Shown here: piece by piece, positions 43,326-51,187 of the stretch
Position numbering within the stretch: position 1 is the stretch's first letter
Layout: the number at the start of each line of letters is the position of its first letter
Assembly (NCBI GenBank): GCA_964544105.1
Contig: CAZIZQ010000001.1
Location: 1-62,758 of the forward strand
Direction: 5' to 3'
Length of the DNA stretch: 62,758 bases
Source of the DNA: GCA-016432345 sp964544105
GTDB lineage: Bacteria; Patescibacteriota; Microgenomatia; Levybacterales; UBA12049
Made by a program: the position numbers and the translations under genes
The notes under the pieces: generated by a model
Databases searched by the model: none
Seen by the model: only the letters and a program-made list of their open reading frames with translations
What the model was told of the DNA's origin: nothing

Positions 43326-43749
43326 TCTTCCAAAAATTGTTGCCAAAAAGAAAAGGCGGCTTGGACAAGGGCATGGATCCGGTCGGGTAAAGACGGCGGG
43401 GAGAGGAACAAAAGGACAAAATGCCCGCAACAGTGTCCCGATATTTTTTGAAGGTGGCGCTGTAACACTTCTAAAACGTTTACCGTTTAGACGTGGTAAA
43501 GGCAGAAATAACGTCTTTAAGAAAAAACCAATTGCAGTAAATGTTTCGGCATTAAATTTATTCCAAAAAGGAGAAATAGTTACTATTGAGACATTGGTGG
43601 AAAAGCATATTGTCGACGCAAAACAAGCAAAAATTTACGGTGTAAAGATTTTAGGTGATGGAGTGTTATCGGTTTCATTAACAGTTTCTTTGCCTGTTTC
43701 AAAAGGAGCTAAGGCAAAGATCGAAGCAGCAGGCGGACAAGTAGTATGA
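43306..43749 (+). CDS. rplO: 50S ribosomal protein L15
   Basis: RLGQGHGSGRVKTAGRGTKGQNAR is the L15 signature (given here in overlapping parts RLGQGHGSG and GRGTKGQNAR). Start chosen at ATG 43306 after AAAGGAGAG, overlapping rpsE by 20 bases. 147 aa. secY overlaps its end by 4 bases. Confidence 0.96.
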   Translation: MKNFLSSLPKIVAKKKRRLGQGHGSGRVKTAGRGTKGQNARNSVPIFFEGGAVTLLKRLPFRRGKGRNNVFKKKPIAVNVSALNLFQKGEIVTIETLVEKHIVDAKQAKIYGVKILGDGVLSVSLTVSLPVSKGAKAKIEAAGGQVV

Positions 43750-45029
43750 AGGGAATCCTAGGGATTTTTCAAAATTCACTCAAGACCAAGGATGTACGCA
43801 ACAAAATTCTTTTTACTGCCGCCATCTTTGTAGTTTTTCGTATTTTCGCCCATATTCCTGTTTCAGGTGTTAATCTTGCCAGCCTCAAAGCACTTTTTTC
43901 CCAAAGTCAATTTCTTGGATTACTCGATATTTTTTCCGGAGGGACATTGGCAAATTTTTCGGTGATGGCTTTGGGGTTAAATCCATATATTAATGCTTCA
44001 ATTATTTTACAGCTTGGTACATTTGTTTTTCCAAAGTTGGAAGAGTTATCAAAAGAGGGAGAGTCAGGTAGACAAAAAATTAATCAGTATACCCGGTTTT
44101 TAACTGTCCCTCTTGCCCTTGCTCAGGGGTTTGGTACCTATGCCTTGCTGCGTAGTCAGGGCATTATTGCCTTGCTTTCTCCAATAGAATTAGTAGGATT
44201 TGTTGCCACAATGACAGCGGGAACAATGCTCTTGGTTTGGTTTGGCGAGCTTATCACGGAAAAAGGTATTGGTAATGGGATATCTGTGCTTATTTTTGGC
44301 GGAATTGTTGGGCAAATGCCTATTGCCTTGCAGCAGACAATTCAGACAACAACTAGTGAAAATATAGTAACTATACTTTCGTTTTTAGTAATGGGTATTG
44401 CTGTGGTGGCAGGAATTGTCTTTATGAACGAAGCGGTGCGTCAAATAACAGTGTATTACGCTAAGCGCACCCGGGGCAATAAAGTATATGGCGGTCAAAC
44501 CACACATTTACCATTGCGGCTTAATCAGGCGGGTGTTATTCCTATTATTTTTGCTGTTTCACTTGTTCTTTTACCTTCTTTAGTAGCCAACTATTTGTTG
44601 TCTTCAAAAAATCCTAGTCTTCAAGGTATTGCTACAACCATGTCTGCTCTTTTTAATCCCACAGGGTCCTTTTATAACGGGTTGTATTTTTTTCTGATTG
44701 TTGGGTTTACTTTTTTTTACACAGCAGTTATTTTTAACCCTAAAAAAATTGCAGGAGAGATTCAAAAACACGGCGGTTTTATTCCCGGTATCCGTCCCGG
44801 CACCCCAACAGCACAGTATTTAAACCATATTTTAACCAGAATAACGTTAGCCGGAGCTGTGTTTTTGGGCTGTATTGCAATATTGCCAACTATTGCCCAG
44901 ACCATATCTGGAGTAGGTACATTTCTTCTAGGAGGGACAGGTATTTTAATTGTGGTGTCGGTTGTTTTAGAAACTGTTAGGTCGATTGAAGCACAATTAG
45001 TTATGCGTAATTACGATCGGTTTACCTAA
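43746..45029 (+). CDS. secY: Preprotein translocase subunit SecY
   Basis: Channel subunit of the Sec translocon, 427 aa with about ten TM helices. FRIFAHIPVSGVNLASLKAL at the start, LGLNPYINASIILQL and AQGFGTYALL in the first half, and FIPGIRPGTPTAQYLNHILTR with RSIEAQLVMRNYDRF near the end are SecY signatures. Confidence 0.97.
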   Translation: MKGILGIFQNSLKTKDVRNKILFTAAIFVVFRIFAHIPVSGVNLASLKALFSQSQFLGLLDIFSGGTLANFSVMALGLNPYINASIILQLGTFVFPKLEELSKEGESGRQKINQYTRFLTVPLALAQGFGTYALLRSQGIIALLSPIELVGFVATMTAGTMLLVWFGELITEKGIGNGISVLIFGGIVGQMPIALQQTIQTTTSENIVTILSFLVMGIAVVAGIVFMNEAVRQITVYYAKRTRGNKVYGGQTTHLPLRLNQAGVIPIIFAVSLVLLPSLVANYLLSSKNPSLQGIATTMSALFNPTGSFYNGLYFFLIVGFTFFYTAVIFNPKKIAGEIQKHGGFIPGIRPGTPTAQYLNHILTRITLAGAVFLGCIAILPTIAQTISGVGTFLLGGTGILIVVSVVLETVRSIEAQLVMRNYDRFT

Positions 45030-45037
45030 AAAGTCTT

Positions 45038-45577
45038 ATGAAGATTGTACTTATTGGTATTCAAGGTTCGGGAAAATCAACGCAGGGAAATTTGCTTTCT
45101 CAAAAATTTGGCATCCCATTTTTGTCTTCTGGGGATATTTTTAGAACACTGGCAAAAGAAGATGCAGATTTAGGAAAATATATAAAAGAGGTGATGAATT
45201 CAGGTCTTTTAATTCCAGATGATAAAACAATTGATATTATAACCGAGTATTTAAACCGCCCCGAATATAAAAATGGTTATATTCTGGACGGATTCCCTAG
45301 AACCATCACTCAAGCGGAGCAATTTAAAAATGGCGTTGGATTTGCAATTTATTTAAAAGTTTCCGATCAAGAAGCGTTACGCAGAATTAGCTTAAGAAAG
45401 TCAGCTAGACAAGATGAGACAGCAGAGGCAATTAAAAAAAGAATCGAACTTTTTCATACCCATACAGAACCGTTGTTAGATTTTTATAGAAAAGATAAAA
45501 AACTAATCGAAATAGATGGGGAACAAGACATTAAAGCAATTCATCTGCAGATTCTTAAGGGATTTAAAGTAGCATGA
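45038..45577 (+). CDS. adk: Adenylate kinase
   Basis: Balances ATP, ADP and AMP. P-loop IGIQGSGKSTQGNLLSQKFG, SSGDIFRTLAKEDADLG, and ILDGFPRTITQAEQF with the AMP-binding Arg. At 179 aa it is the short form: the lid between IRLRKSARQD-like residues is short and lacks a zinc motif. Placed after secY as in many genomes. Confidence 0.94.
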   Translation: MKIVLIGIQGSGKSTQGNLLSQKFGIPFLSSGDIFRTLAKEDADLGKYIKEVMNSGLLIPDDKTIDIITEYLNRPEYKNGYILDGFPRTITQAEQFKNGVGFAIYLKVSDQEALRRISLRKSARQDETAEAIKKRIELFHTHTEPLLDFYRKDKKLIEIDGEQDIKAIHLQILKGFKVA

Positions 45578-46137
45578 GCCAAAAACAGATTATTGCTCTA
45601 GTTGGTATGCCAGGGTCTGGAAAAACCGCAGGGGTAAGTTATATCCAAAAAAAAGGTCTTCCGGTGCTGCGGTTTGGGGATTTAACAGAGAAGAAATTAC
45701 AAGAGCAGCATCTTGCGATTACTCCAGAAAATGAGAAGAAAGTCAGAGAAGCCTTACGAGCGGAATTTGGCATGGCTGTCTATGCCGAAAAATCAAAAGC
45801 AAAAATTGATAAGCTTTTTGCGTCACATGAGACTGTTGTAATTGATGGATTATATTCGTGGGAAGAATACTTATTTTTAAAAAAATCTTTCCCCAAATTA
45901 ATACTCATTTATATTTTTGCCCGACCAAGCGTTCGATATCAAAGGCTTGCCAAAAGAAAGATTAGACCCCTCATTGAAGAACAGGCAAAGTTGCGAGATG
46001 TTTTGGAAATAGAAAAGCTCAATAAAAGCGGCCCAATTGCCATGGCGGACTTTGTTATAGATAATTCCGAAAGAAGCAAAGAAGCATTGCACAAGCAGAT
46101 AGATGAGGTTCTTAAAAAACTCAAAGCAGAAAAATGA
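45574..46137 (+). CDS. P-loop kinase of UPF0200/dephospho-CoA-kinase-like type
   Basis: A 187-aa nucleotide kinase-like protein: IALVGMPGSGKTAGVSYIQKKG is the Walker A region, followed by PVLRFGDLTEKKL. The pattern VGMPGSGK...LPVLRFGD resembles the archaeal UPF0200 family. FVIDNSERSKEALHKQIDEVL near the end fits CoaE-like kinases. It overlaps adk and map by 4 bases each. Substrate unknown. Confidence 0.75.
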   Translation: MSQKQIIALVGMPGSGKTAGVSYIQKKGLPVLRFGDLTEKKLQEQHLAITPENEKKVREALRAEFGMAVYAEKSKAKIDKLFASHETVVIDGLYSWEEYLFLKKSFPKLILIYIFARPSVRYQRLAKRKIRPLIEEQAKLRDVLEIEKLNKSGPIAMADFVIDNSERSKEALHKQIDEVLKKLKAEK

Positions 46138-46901
46138 TACAGAGAAAAACAGAAAAAGAAATTGCCATTATGGCAACAGGCGGCAGGATTTTGGCAGATG
46201 TTTTGTTTGAGGTTCTAAAACATGCAAAACCAGGGGTATCGGAATTGGAGCTGGATGCGTTAGCCGAAAAATTAATTAGAGAGAGAGGCGGAGAGCCTGG
46301 GTTTAAAAAAGTTCCGGGTTACAAACACACCATTTGTGTTTCTACAAATAGTGTTGTGGTGCATGGTATACCAACAGCCTATAAATTGCGTGAAGGAGAT
46401 GTGTTGGGAATTGACTGTGGCGTTTACTATGAAGGTTTTCATACCGATGCCGCACATACCGTGCGAATTCAAAACTCAAAACTCAAAACTCAAAACGATA
46501 AGATAGATAAATTTTTAGAAACGGGTAAGCATGCGCTGAAAGAGGCGATTAAACAAGTAAAACCCGGGAATAGAATCGGGCATATTTCAAAAACCATTCA
46601 AGATATTGTGGAGAAAGCGGGGTACTCGGTTGTTAGAAGTCTTATTGGTCATGGTGTTGGGCGTGAGCTTCATGAAGAGCCCGAGGTACCAGGCTTTCTC
46701 AACAGAAAAATTGAAAAAACCCCTCTCCTTGTTGAGGGTATGACAATTGCAGTTGAGGTTATTTATAACATGGGCAGGAAGGATGTTGTTTTGAATAAAG
46801 ACGATAACTGGACAATTTCTACCGCCGATGGCAGCATCTCCGGCCTTTTCGAGAGAACAGTTTGCATAACAAAAAGCGGTAATCAAATACTCACAATATA
46901 G
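46134..46901 (+). CDS. map: Methionine aminopeptidase, type I
   Basis: Removes the initiator methionine. HTICVSTNSVVVHGIP, the metal ligand D in GIDCGVYYEGFHTDAAHTV, and SLIGHGVGRELHEEPEVPGF are signatures. 255 aa. QNSKLKTQN just after AAHTVRI is encoded by a TCAAAAC repeat (46468-46496) and adds a loop of about nine residues not expected in MetAP. Confidence 0.96.
   Translation: MIQRKTEKEIAIMATGGRILADVLFEVLKHAKPGVSELELDALAEKLIRERGGEPGFKKVPGYKHTICVSTNSVVVHGIPTAYKLREGDVLGIDCGVYYEGFHTDAAHTVRIQNSKLKTQNDKIDKFLETGKHALKEAIKQVKPGNRIGHISKTIQDIVEKAGYSVVRSLIGHGVGRELHEEPEVPGFLNRKIEKTPLLVEGMTIAVEVIYNMGRKDVVLNKDDNWTISTADGSISGLFERTVCITKSGNQILTI
46468..46496. repeat. TCAAAAC repeat array inside map
   Basis: Four tandem CAAAACT-type 7-mers in the map coding sequence, in frame, matching the left arm of the intergenic elements. 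Confidence 0.75.
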
Positions 46902-46903
46902 TC

Positions 46904-46932
46904 TTGCTCTTTATAGGCTAGTTTGTTATAAT
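46904..46932 (+). promoter_or_regulatory. infA promoter
   Basis: TTGCTC (46904-46909), 17-base spacer, perfect TATAAT (46927-46932). The ATG is 8 bases after the -10, so infA mRNA is probably leaderless. Confidence 0.7.
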
Positions 46933-46940
46933 GTGAACTC

Positions 46941-47159
46941 ATGGCTCATCAGGGATCGATAGAAATAGACGGAATAGTTAAGGAATCATTGCCTAATACC
47001 CTTTTTCGTGTCGAAACAACGGATGGAAATCTTATTCTCTGTCATTTATCAGGCAAGATGCGGATGCATTTTATTAAGATTTTGCCAGGAGACAAAGTGC
47101 GAGTCGAAATGACCCCGTACGATAAGAATAAGGGGAGAATTACCTACAGAGGAAGATAA
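46941..47159 (+). CDS. infA: Translation initiation factor IF-1
   Basis: IEIDGIVKESLPNTLFRVE, ILCHLSGKMRMHFIKILPGDKV and DKNKGRITYRGR identify IF-1, an OB-fold factor. 72 aa. First gene behind its own promoter, heading rpmJ-rpsM-rpsK-rpsD. Confidence 0.97.
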   Translation: MAHQGSIEIDGIVKESLPNTLFRVETTDGNLILCHLSGKMRMHFIKILPGDKVRVEMTPYDKNKGRITYRGR

Positions 47160-47160
47160 T

Positions 47161-47274
47161 ATGAAGGTGCAAGCAAGTGTTAAACCAAGATGCGCAAAAT
47201 GTAAAATTATAAAACGGAAAGGTGTTGTTAGAATTGTGTGTGAAAATCCACGACACAAGCAGCGACAGGGATAA
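47161..47274 (+). CDS. rpmJ: 50S ribosomal protein L36
   Basis: A 37-aa protein, MKVQASVKPRCAKCKIIKRK and then VRIVCENPRHKQRQG. The C-x2-C...C-x4-H pattern is the zinc site of L36. It starts one base after the infA stop (TAATATG) and is followed by rpsM after three bases. Confidence 0.96.
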   Translation: MKVQASVKPRCAKCKIIKRKGVVRIVCENPRHKQRQG

Positions 47275-47277
47275 GAT

Positions 47278-47712
47278 ATGAGAATTGCAGGAGTTAATTT
47301 ACCAGATGAAAAACGAGTAGATATTGCCTTAACATATATTTATGGTATTGGGCGCGGGAATGTTGGTTTGGTATTAAAGAATGCAGAAATAGATACAGCA
47401 AAGCGAGTAAAAACACTTTCCGAAGAAGAGCAAAAGCGAATTCAAAAGGCATTAGAAACATACAAAGTAGAAGGAGATTTGCGTGCAGAAATAACAGGTA
47501 ATACTAAACGATTAAAAGAGATTGGAGCTTATCGAGGCACCAGGCACTCACGTAGTCTTCCTGCACGAGGACAGAGGACTAGGTCAAATGCCCGCACCAA
47601 ACGAGGAAAGCGTATGACAATTGGCGCAATCAAGAAAGAAATGGCTGCAAAGCTAGGTATCGATTCAAAGACAGATAGTGCACCAAAAGCCGCGGCAGGA
47701 GGGAAAAAATAA
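47278..47712 (+). CDS. rpsM: 30S ribosomal protein S13
   Basis: MRIAGVNLPDEKRVDIALTY, YGIGRGNVGLVLK and YRGTRHSRSLPARGQRTRSN are S13 signatures. 144 aa, with a Lys/Ala-rich C-terminal extension compared with ~120 aa forms. Confidence 0.97.
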   Translation: MRIAGVNLPDEKRVDIALTYIYGIGRGNVGLVLKNAEIDTAKRVKTLSEEEQKRIQKALETYKVEGDLRAEITGNTKRLKEIGAYRGTRHSRSLPARGQRTRSNARTKRGKRMTIGAIKKEMAAKLGIDSKTDSAPKAAAGGKK

Positions 47713-47715
47713 TCT

Positions 47716-48123
47716 ATGGCAGAAAAACCAAAGGAAACAAAGCAGTCAATTGGTAAAAAAAAGGCTGGGGTAAAAACCACTCAAAAGGGACGGGTATATA
47801 TTACTTCAACATTTAATAATACTTTAGTTGCAGTAACAAATGAAGGTGGAGATGTTATTTCCTGGGGTTCCTCCGGTGGATCAGGATTTAAGGGTACTAG
47901 AAAATCTACTCCATATGCAGCAGGAATTGCAATGGAAAATGCGGCCAAAAAAGCAATGGTTAAAGGAATAGAAGCAGTTGACATTTTTGTAAAAGGGCCT
48001 GGTTCGGGTCGGGATTCGGCTCTACGGGCAATCAAGACAGTAGGACTTTCAATTTTATCTATTGCCGATATTACGCCTATTCCACATAATGGGCCACGGG
48101 CAAAGAAAAAGAGGAGAGTCTAA
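47716..48123 (+). CDS. rpsK: 30S ribosomal protein S11
   Basis: GRVYITSTFNNTLVAVTNEG, SSGGSGFKGTRKSTPYAAG and GPGSGRDSALRAIKTVGLSI are S11 signatures with PHNGPRAKKKRRV at the end. 135 aa. Confidence 0.97.
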   Translation: MAEKPKETKQSIGKKKAGVKTTQKGRVYITSTFNNTLVAVTNEGGDVISWGSSGGSGFKGTRKSTPYAAGIAMENAAKKAMVKGIEAVDIFVKGPGSGRDSALRAIKTVGLSILSIADITPIPHNGPRAKKKRRV

Positions 48124-48129
48124 AATTAT

Positions 48130-48729
48130 ATGGCACGATATATTGGACCAAAACATAAATTAGCACGTAGAGAAGGAATAAATGTTCTAGATAAAGAATC
48201 ACAGTCTTTAGCTAGACGACTTAATGTTCCTCCTGGCGTACATGGCCGAAAAAGAAAAAGAGCTCTTTCTGAATTCGGTACTCAGATGCGGGAAAAGCAA
48301 AAGGCAAAAGCCGTATATGGCATGTTAGAAAAACAGTTTAGAAATATGGTCGAGCGACTCCAAAGACAAAAGGGAGAAACCGGCGAACTTTTAATTTCTT
48401 TACTTGAGACAAGGCTCGATAATCTTGTATATAGATTGGGTTTTGCCAAAACCCGTTTCCAGTCTCGTCAATTTGTTGGCCACGGACACATACTGGTTAA
48501 TGGAAAGAAAATGACTATTCCTTCTTATCAGGTAAGAATTGGAGAGACAATAGCTCTTTCTCCAAAAATGCAAAAAAAGGTTGTTGAAAAGCCGGAAGAA
48601 GAGGAAACGCGAGTCCTGCCATTTTTGGAGAAAGAGAAAGAAACAGGAAAACTTTTACGCATGCCGAAAGCTTTGGATGTGCAAGTTCCCTTTGATACGC
48701 AATTGATCATTGAATATTATTCAAGATAG
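48130..48729 (+). CDS. rpsD: 30S ribosomal protein S4
   Basis: MARYIGPKHKLARREGINV start, KQKAKAVYGMLEKQFRN and the S4 RNA-binding domain RLDNLVYRLGFAKTRFQSRQ with GHGHILVNGKK. 199 aa. Start in AAAATTATATG, no Shine-Dalgarno sequence. Confidence 0.97.
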   Translation: MARYIGPKHKLARREGINVLDKESQSLARRLNVPPGVHGRKRKRALSEFGTQMREKQKAKAVYGMLEKQFRNMVERLQRQKGETGELLISLLETRLDNLVYRLGFAKTRFQSRQFVGHGHILVNGKKMTIPSYQVRIGETIALSPKMQKKVVEKPEEEETRVLPFLEKEKETGKLLRMPKALDVQVPFDTQLIIEYYSR

Positions 48730-48738
48730 TGGTAGAAT
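48730..48738 (+). promoter_or_regulatory. Extended -10 (TGGTAGAAT) for rpoA
   Basis: TG-G-TAGAAT just after the rpsD stop; predicted start near 48745, giving a ~12-base leader before rpoA at 48757. Confidence 0.45.
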
Positions 48739-48756
48739 ACTATTTTTACAAGCTTT

Positions 48757-49686
48757 ATGACAGAGCCAACATTTAAAGTCAAAGAAGAAAAGCATACCGA
48801 TACATACGGTGAGTTTGTTATAGAACCGTTGGAGCCAGGGTATGGGCATACCGTTGGGAATGCCCTCCGTCGGGTATTATTAACTTCTATTCCGGGAGCT
48901 GCAGTCGTTGCTATTAAAATTTCTGGTGTAAAACATAAATTCTCTACCCTTGCAGGATTAAAAGAAAATATTGTTGACCTACTTCTTAATATAAAAGGAA
49001 TCAATTTTCAGCTTACCGATGCCAAGCAAAGCGCGGTTGTTAAGATTTCGGAAAAAGGTCCAAAAGAAATTACTGCAGGAGATATTGTGGTAAGCGATGG
49101 TGTGGCTGTTGTTAATAAAGATCACTATATTGGTTCTTTGGCAGATAAAAAGGCAAAGTTAGATATGGAACTTACTATTGAGCGAGGCCAGGGATATATG
49201 TTGGCAGAAGAGCGAAAAGCAGAAGAATTAGGAGTTATTACAACCGATGCTATTTTTACCCCAGTGCACAGAGTAAGCTACACAGTATCGGCAACCCGTG
49301 TTGGAAGGCAAACAAATCTAGACCGAGTTGTCCTTTCTATTTGGACAAATGGTGCAATTTCTCCAAAAGATGCCTTAAAACAGGCAGCAAAGGTCCTTGC
49401 GTCGTTCTTTATGCAGGTATACGAGCCAAAGGCAGGCAGCAGTGCTGCAACAGAAGGAGTAGCAATCAGCCCATCGGTTTCAGAAGATCTTCTTAAACTT
49501 ACAATCGATGAATTAGATTTACCAACCCGTATCTATAATAGTCTTCGAAATGGCGGCATAGAAACATTGGGTCAGCTTCTTGGTACATCAAAGCGAGACC
49601 TTATGACAATGAGAAATATGGGAAATAAGTCAATAACAATTATCGAAGACAAGTTGCGAGAAAAAGGTATTTCACTAGGAATGTAG
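48757..49686 (+). CDS. rpoA: RNA polymerase alpha subunit
   Basis: GEFVIEPLEPGYGHTVGNALRR (in parts) and LLTSIPGAAVVAIKI mark the N-terminal dimerisation domain. ELDLPTRIYNSLRNGGIETL and MRNMGNKSITIIEDKL mark the C-terminal domain that contacts promoters. 309 aa. Followed by repeat copy 5. Confidence 0.97.
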   Translation: MTEPTFKVKEEKHTDTYGEFVIEPLEPGYGHTVGNALRRVLLTSIPGAAVVAIKISGVKHKFSTLAGLKENIVDLLLNIKGINFQLTDAKQSAVVKISEKGPKEITAGDIVVSDGVAVVNKDHYIGSLADKKAKLDMELTIERGQGYMLAEERKAEELGVITTDAIFTPVHRVSYTVSATRVGRQTNLDRVVLSIWTNGAISPKDALKQAAKVLASFFMQVYEPKAGSSAATEGVAISPSVSEDLLKLTIDELDLPTRIYNSLRNGGIETLGQLLGTSKRDLMTMRNMGNKSITIIEDKLREKGISLGM

Positions 49687-49688
49687 AG

Positions 49689-49800
49689 CAAAACTCAAAG
49701 TTCAAATGTCAAAGCTCAAAACTACAGTTCAAAACTAATAATCTTTCAAGTTTTGAGATTTTAGTTGTAGATTTGCGATTTGCGTTTTGAGATTTGAGTT
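49689..49800. repeat. TCAAA/TTTGA inverted-repeat element, copy 5
   Basis: Fills the rpoA-rplQ gap. Left arm CAAAACTCAAAGTTCAAATG, right arm of TTTTGAG/TTTGCG units ending GAGATTTGAGTTTATTTTTT next to the rplQ ATG. Confidence 0.8.
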
Positions 49801-49808
49801 TATTTTTT

Positions 49809-50267
49809 ATGAAAAAGCATGTCTTTGGACGAAAATTAAAACGAGATAAAAATCAGAGGACGGCTTTGTTTAAGGGTCTTATTTCGTCATTTATTTTACA
49901 TGGTAAAATGCAGACAACAGAAGCAAAGGCAAAATCAGTCAAAGGTGTAATAGATAGTTTAGTGACAAAAGTTAAAAAGAATAGTCAAGTTGTTGCAAAA
50001 AGACTTATTTCGCCATATGTTGCACATAATGCGATTTCCAAGTTTGTTGACGAAGTTGTACCGGCCTTAACAGAGCGCAAAGGGGCATATACAAAAATGG
50101 TAAAGCTTGGAAAACGACTTAAAGATGATTCTTCAATGGTACTAATTGAATGGGTGGAACAAATCTCAAATGTCAAAACTCAAAGCTCAAAACTAAAAAG
50201 CGACAAAGAAACCAAGGTTAAAAAAGTAAGTAAGCCAAAAGTTAAAAAAGAAAAGGCAGCAAAATAA
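49809..50267 (+). CDS. rplQ: 50S ribosomal protein L17
   Basis: MKKHVFGRKLKRDKNQRTAL, LFKGLISSFILHGKMQTTEA and GAYTKMVKLGKRLKDDSSM identify L17. I choose ATG 49809 at the end of repeat copy 5. 152 aa; the C-terminal extension contains ISNVKTQSSKLK, encoded by a TCAAA repeat at 50164-50196. Confidence 0.96.
   Translation: MKKHVFGRKLKRDKNQRTALFKGLISSFILHGKMQTTEAKAKSVKGVIDSLVTKVKKNSQVVAKRLISPYVAHNAISKFVDEVVPALTERKGAYTKMVKLGKRLKDDSSMVLIEWVEQISNVKTQSSKLKSDKETKVKKVSKPKVKKEKAAK
50164..50196. repeat. TCAAATGTCAAAACTC fragment inside rplQ
   Basis: An in-frame piece of the intergenic element, including the TCAAATGTCAAA core, in the C-terminal extension of L17. Confidence 0.7.
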
Positions 50268-50692
50268 TGAAAAAAACAACACAAGCAACAAAGGCAAAAG
50301 AAATTAAAAGAGCGTGGCATCTTATTGATGTAAAGGACAAGATTCTTGGACGAGCATCAACGGAAATTGCCCTTCTTATTATGGGAAAGGCAAAGCCATA
50401 TTTTATTAAAAATCTTGATTGCGGCGATTATGTGGTGGTTATCAATGCCAGAGATATAAAAGTAACCGGTAAAAAAGAAACAGATAAAATATATACTCGT
50501 TATTCAGGATATCCAGGTGGTTTAAAAAAAGAGGTATACGGTAAGCTTCATGCACGAAAACCAGAAGAAATCATTATTCATGCGGTAAAAGGCATGTTGC
50601 CACAGACCAGACTTCGCGATAGAATGCTAACACGGCTTTTTGTATATGCCGAAGATAAGCATCCATACGAAGAGAAACTCAAAACTCAATAA
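50267..50692 (+). CDS. rplM: 50S ribosomal protein L13
   Basis: RAWHLIDVKDKILGRASTEIA, GDYVVVINARDIKVTGKK and HAVKGMLPQTRLRDRMLTRL are L13 signatures. 141 aa. The last codons (KLKTQ) are read from a short CTCAAAACTCAA repeat (50678-50690). Overlaps rplQ by one base. Confidence 0.96.
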   Translation: MKKTTQATKAKEIKRAWHLIDVKDKILGRASTEIALLIMGKAKPYFIKNLDCGDYVVVINARDIKVTGKKETDKIYTRYSGYPGGLKKEVYGKLHARKPEEIIIHAVKGMLPQTRLRDRMLTRLFVYAEDKHPYEEKLKTQ

Positions 50693-50697
50693 AATAT

Positions 50698-51183
50698 ATG
50701 GCAAAAGAAGAAAAAAAGAAAGAAGAAAAAGTAAAGGTAGATAATTCAAAAAAGAATTTTGTTCATGCTGTTGGCCGGCGACGGGAAGCAGTTGCGCGGG
50801 TTCGTTTGTATCACGAGCCCAAAGAGCCTGTTGTGTGGAGCGAACAAAAAATTGAAAAAGGACAAATCTTTGTGAATGGCATGCCAATTTCACAGTATTT
50901 TTCAGGTAGTGTTGCACAAGCAGCATACGAAGAGCCGCTTAGGGCAACCAACATGTTGGAAAAGAGTGTTGTTACCATTATTGCCTCGGGCGGTGGGAAA
51001 AATGGACAGTTGGATGCGGTAATTCATGGTCTTGCACGTGCGTTGTCCAAGCATGATACAGAAAAGCATAGAAAAACTCTAAAGAAAAAAGGATTTTTGA
51101 CTAGAGATCCCCGAACACGAGAGCGACGAAAAGTCGGCATGGGTGGTAAAGCTCGTCGAAAGAGACAATCACCAAAACGTTAA
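50698..51183 (+). CDS. rpsI: 30S ribosomal protein S9
   Basis: HAVGRRREAVARVRLY, GQIFVNGMPISQYFSG and the C-terminal RKKVGMGGKARRKRQSPKR-type tail identify S9, whose end reaches the P-site tRNA. 161 aa with a Lys/Glu-rich N-terminal extension of about 17 residues. Start in AAAATATATG. Confidence 0.96.
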   Translation: MAKEEKKKEEKVKVDNSKKNFVHAVGRRREAVARVRLYHEPKEPVVWSEQKIEKGQIFVNGMPISQYFSGSVAQAAYEEPLRATNMLEKSVVTIIASGGGKNGQLDAVIHGLARALSKHDTEKHRKTLKKKGFLTRDPRTRERRKVGMGGKARRKRQSPKR

Positions 51184-51187
51184 GGTT

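Noticed and set aside
12815..49800. CRISPR array, because of recurrent TCAAAACTCAAA sequences
   Set aside because: Units are short, contiguous and form inverted arms; there are no unique spacers of constant length and no cas genes. The RecB/Cas4-like nuclease at 51188 stands alone.
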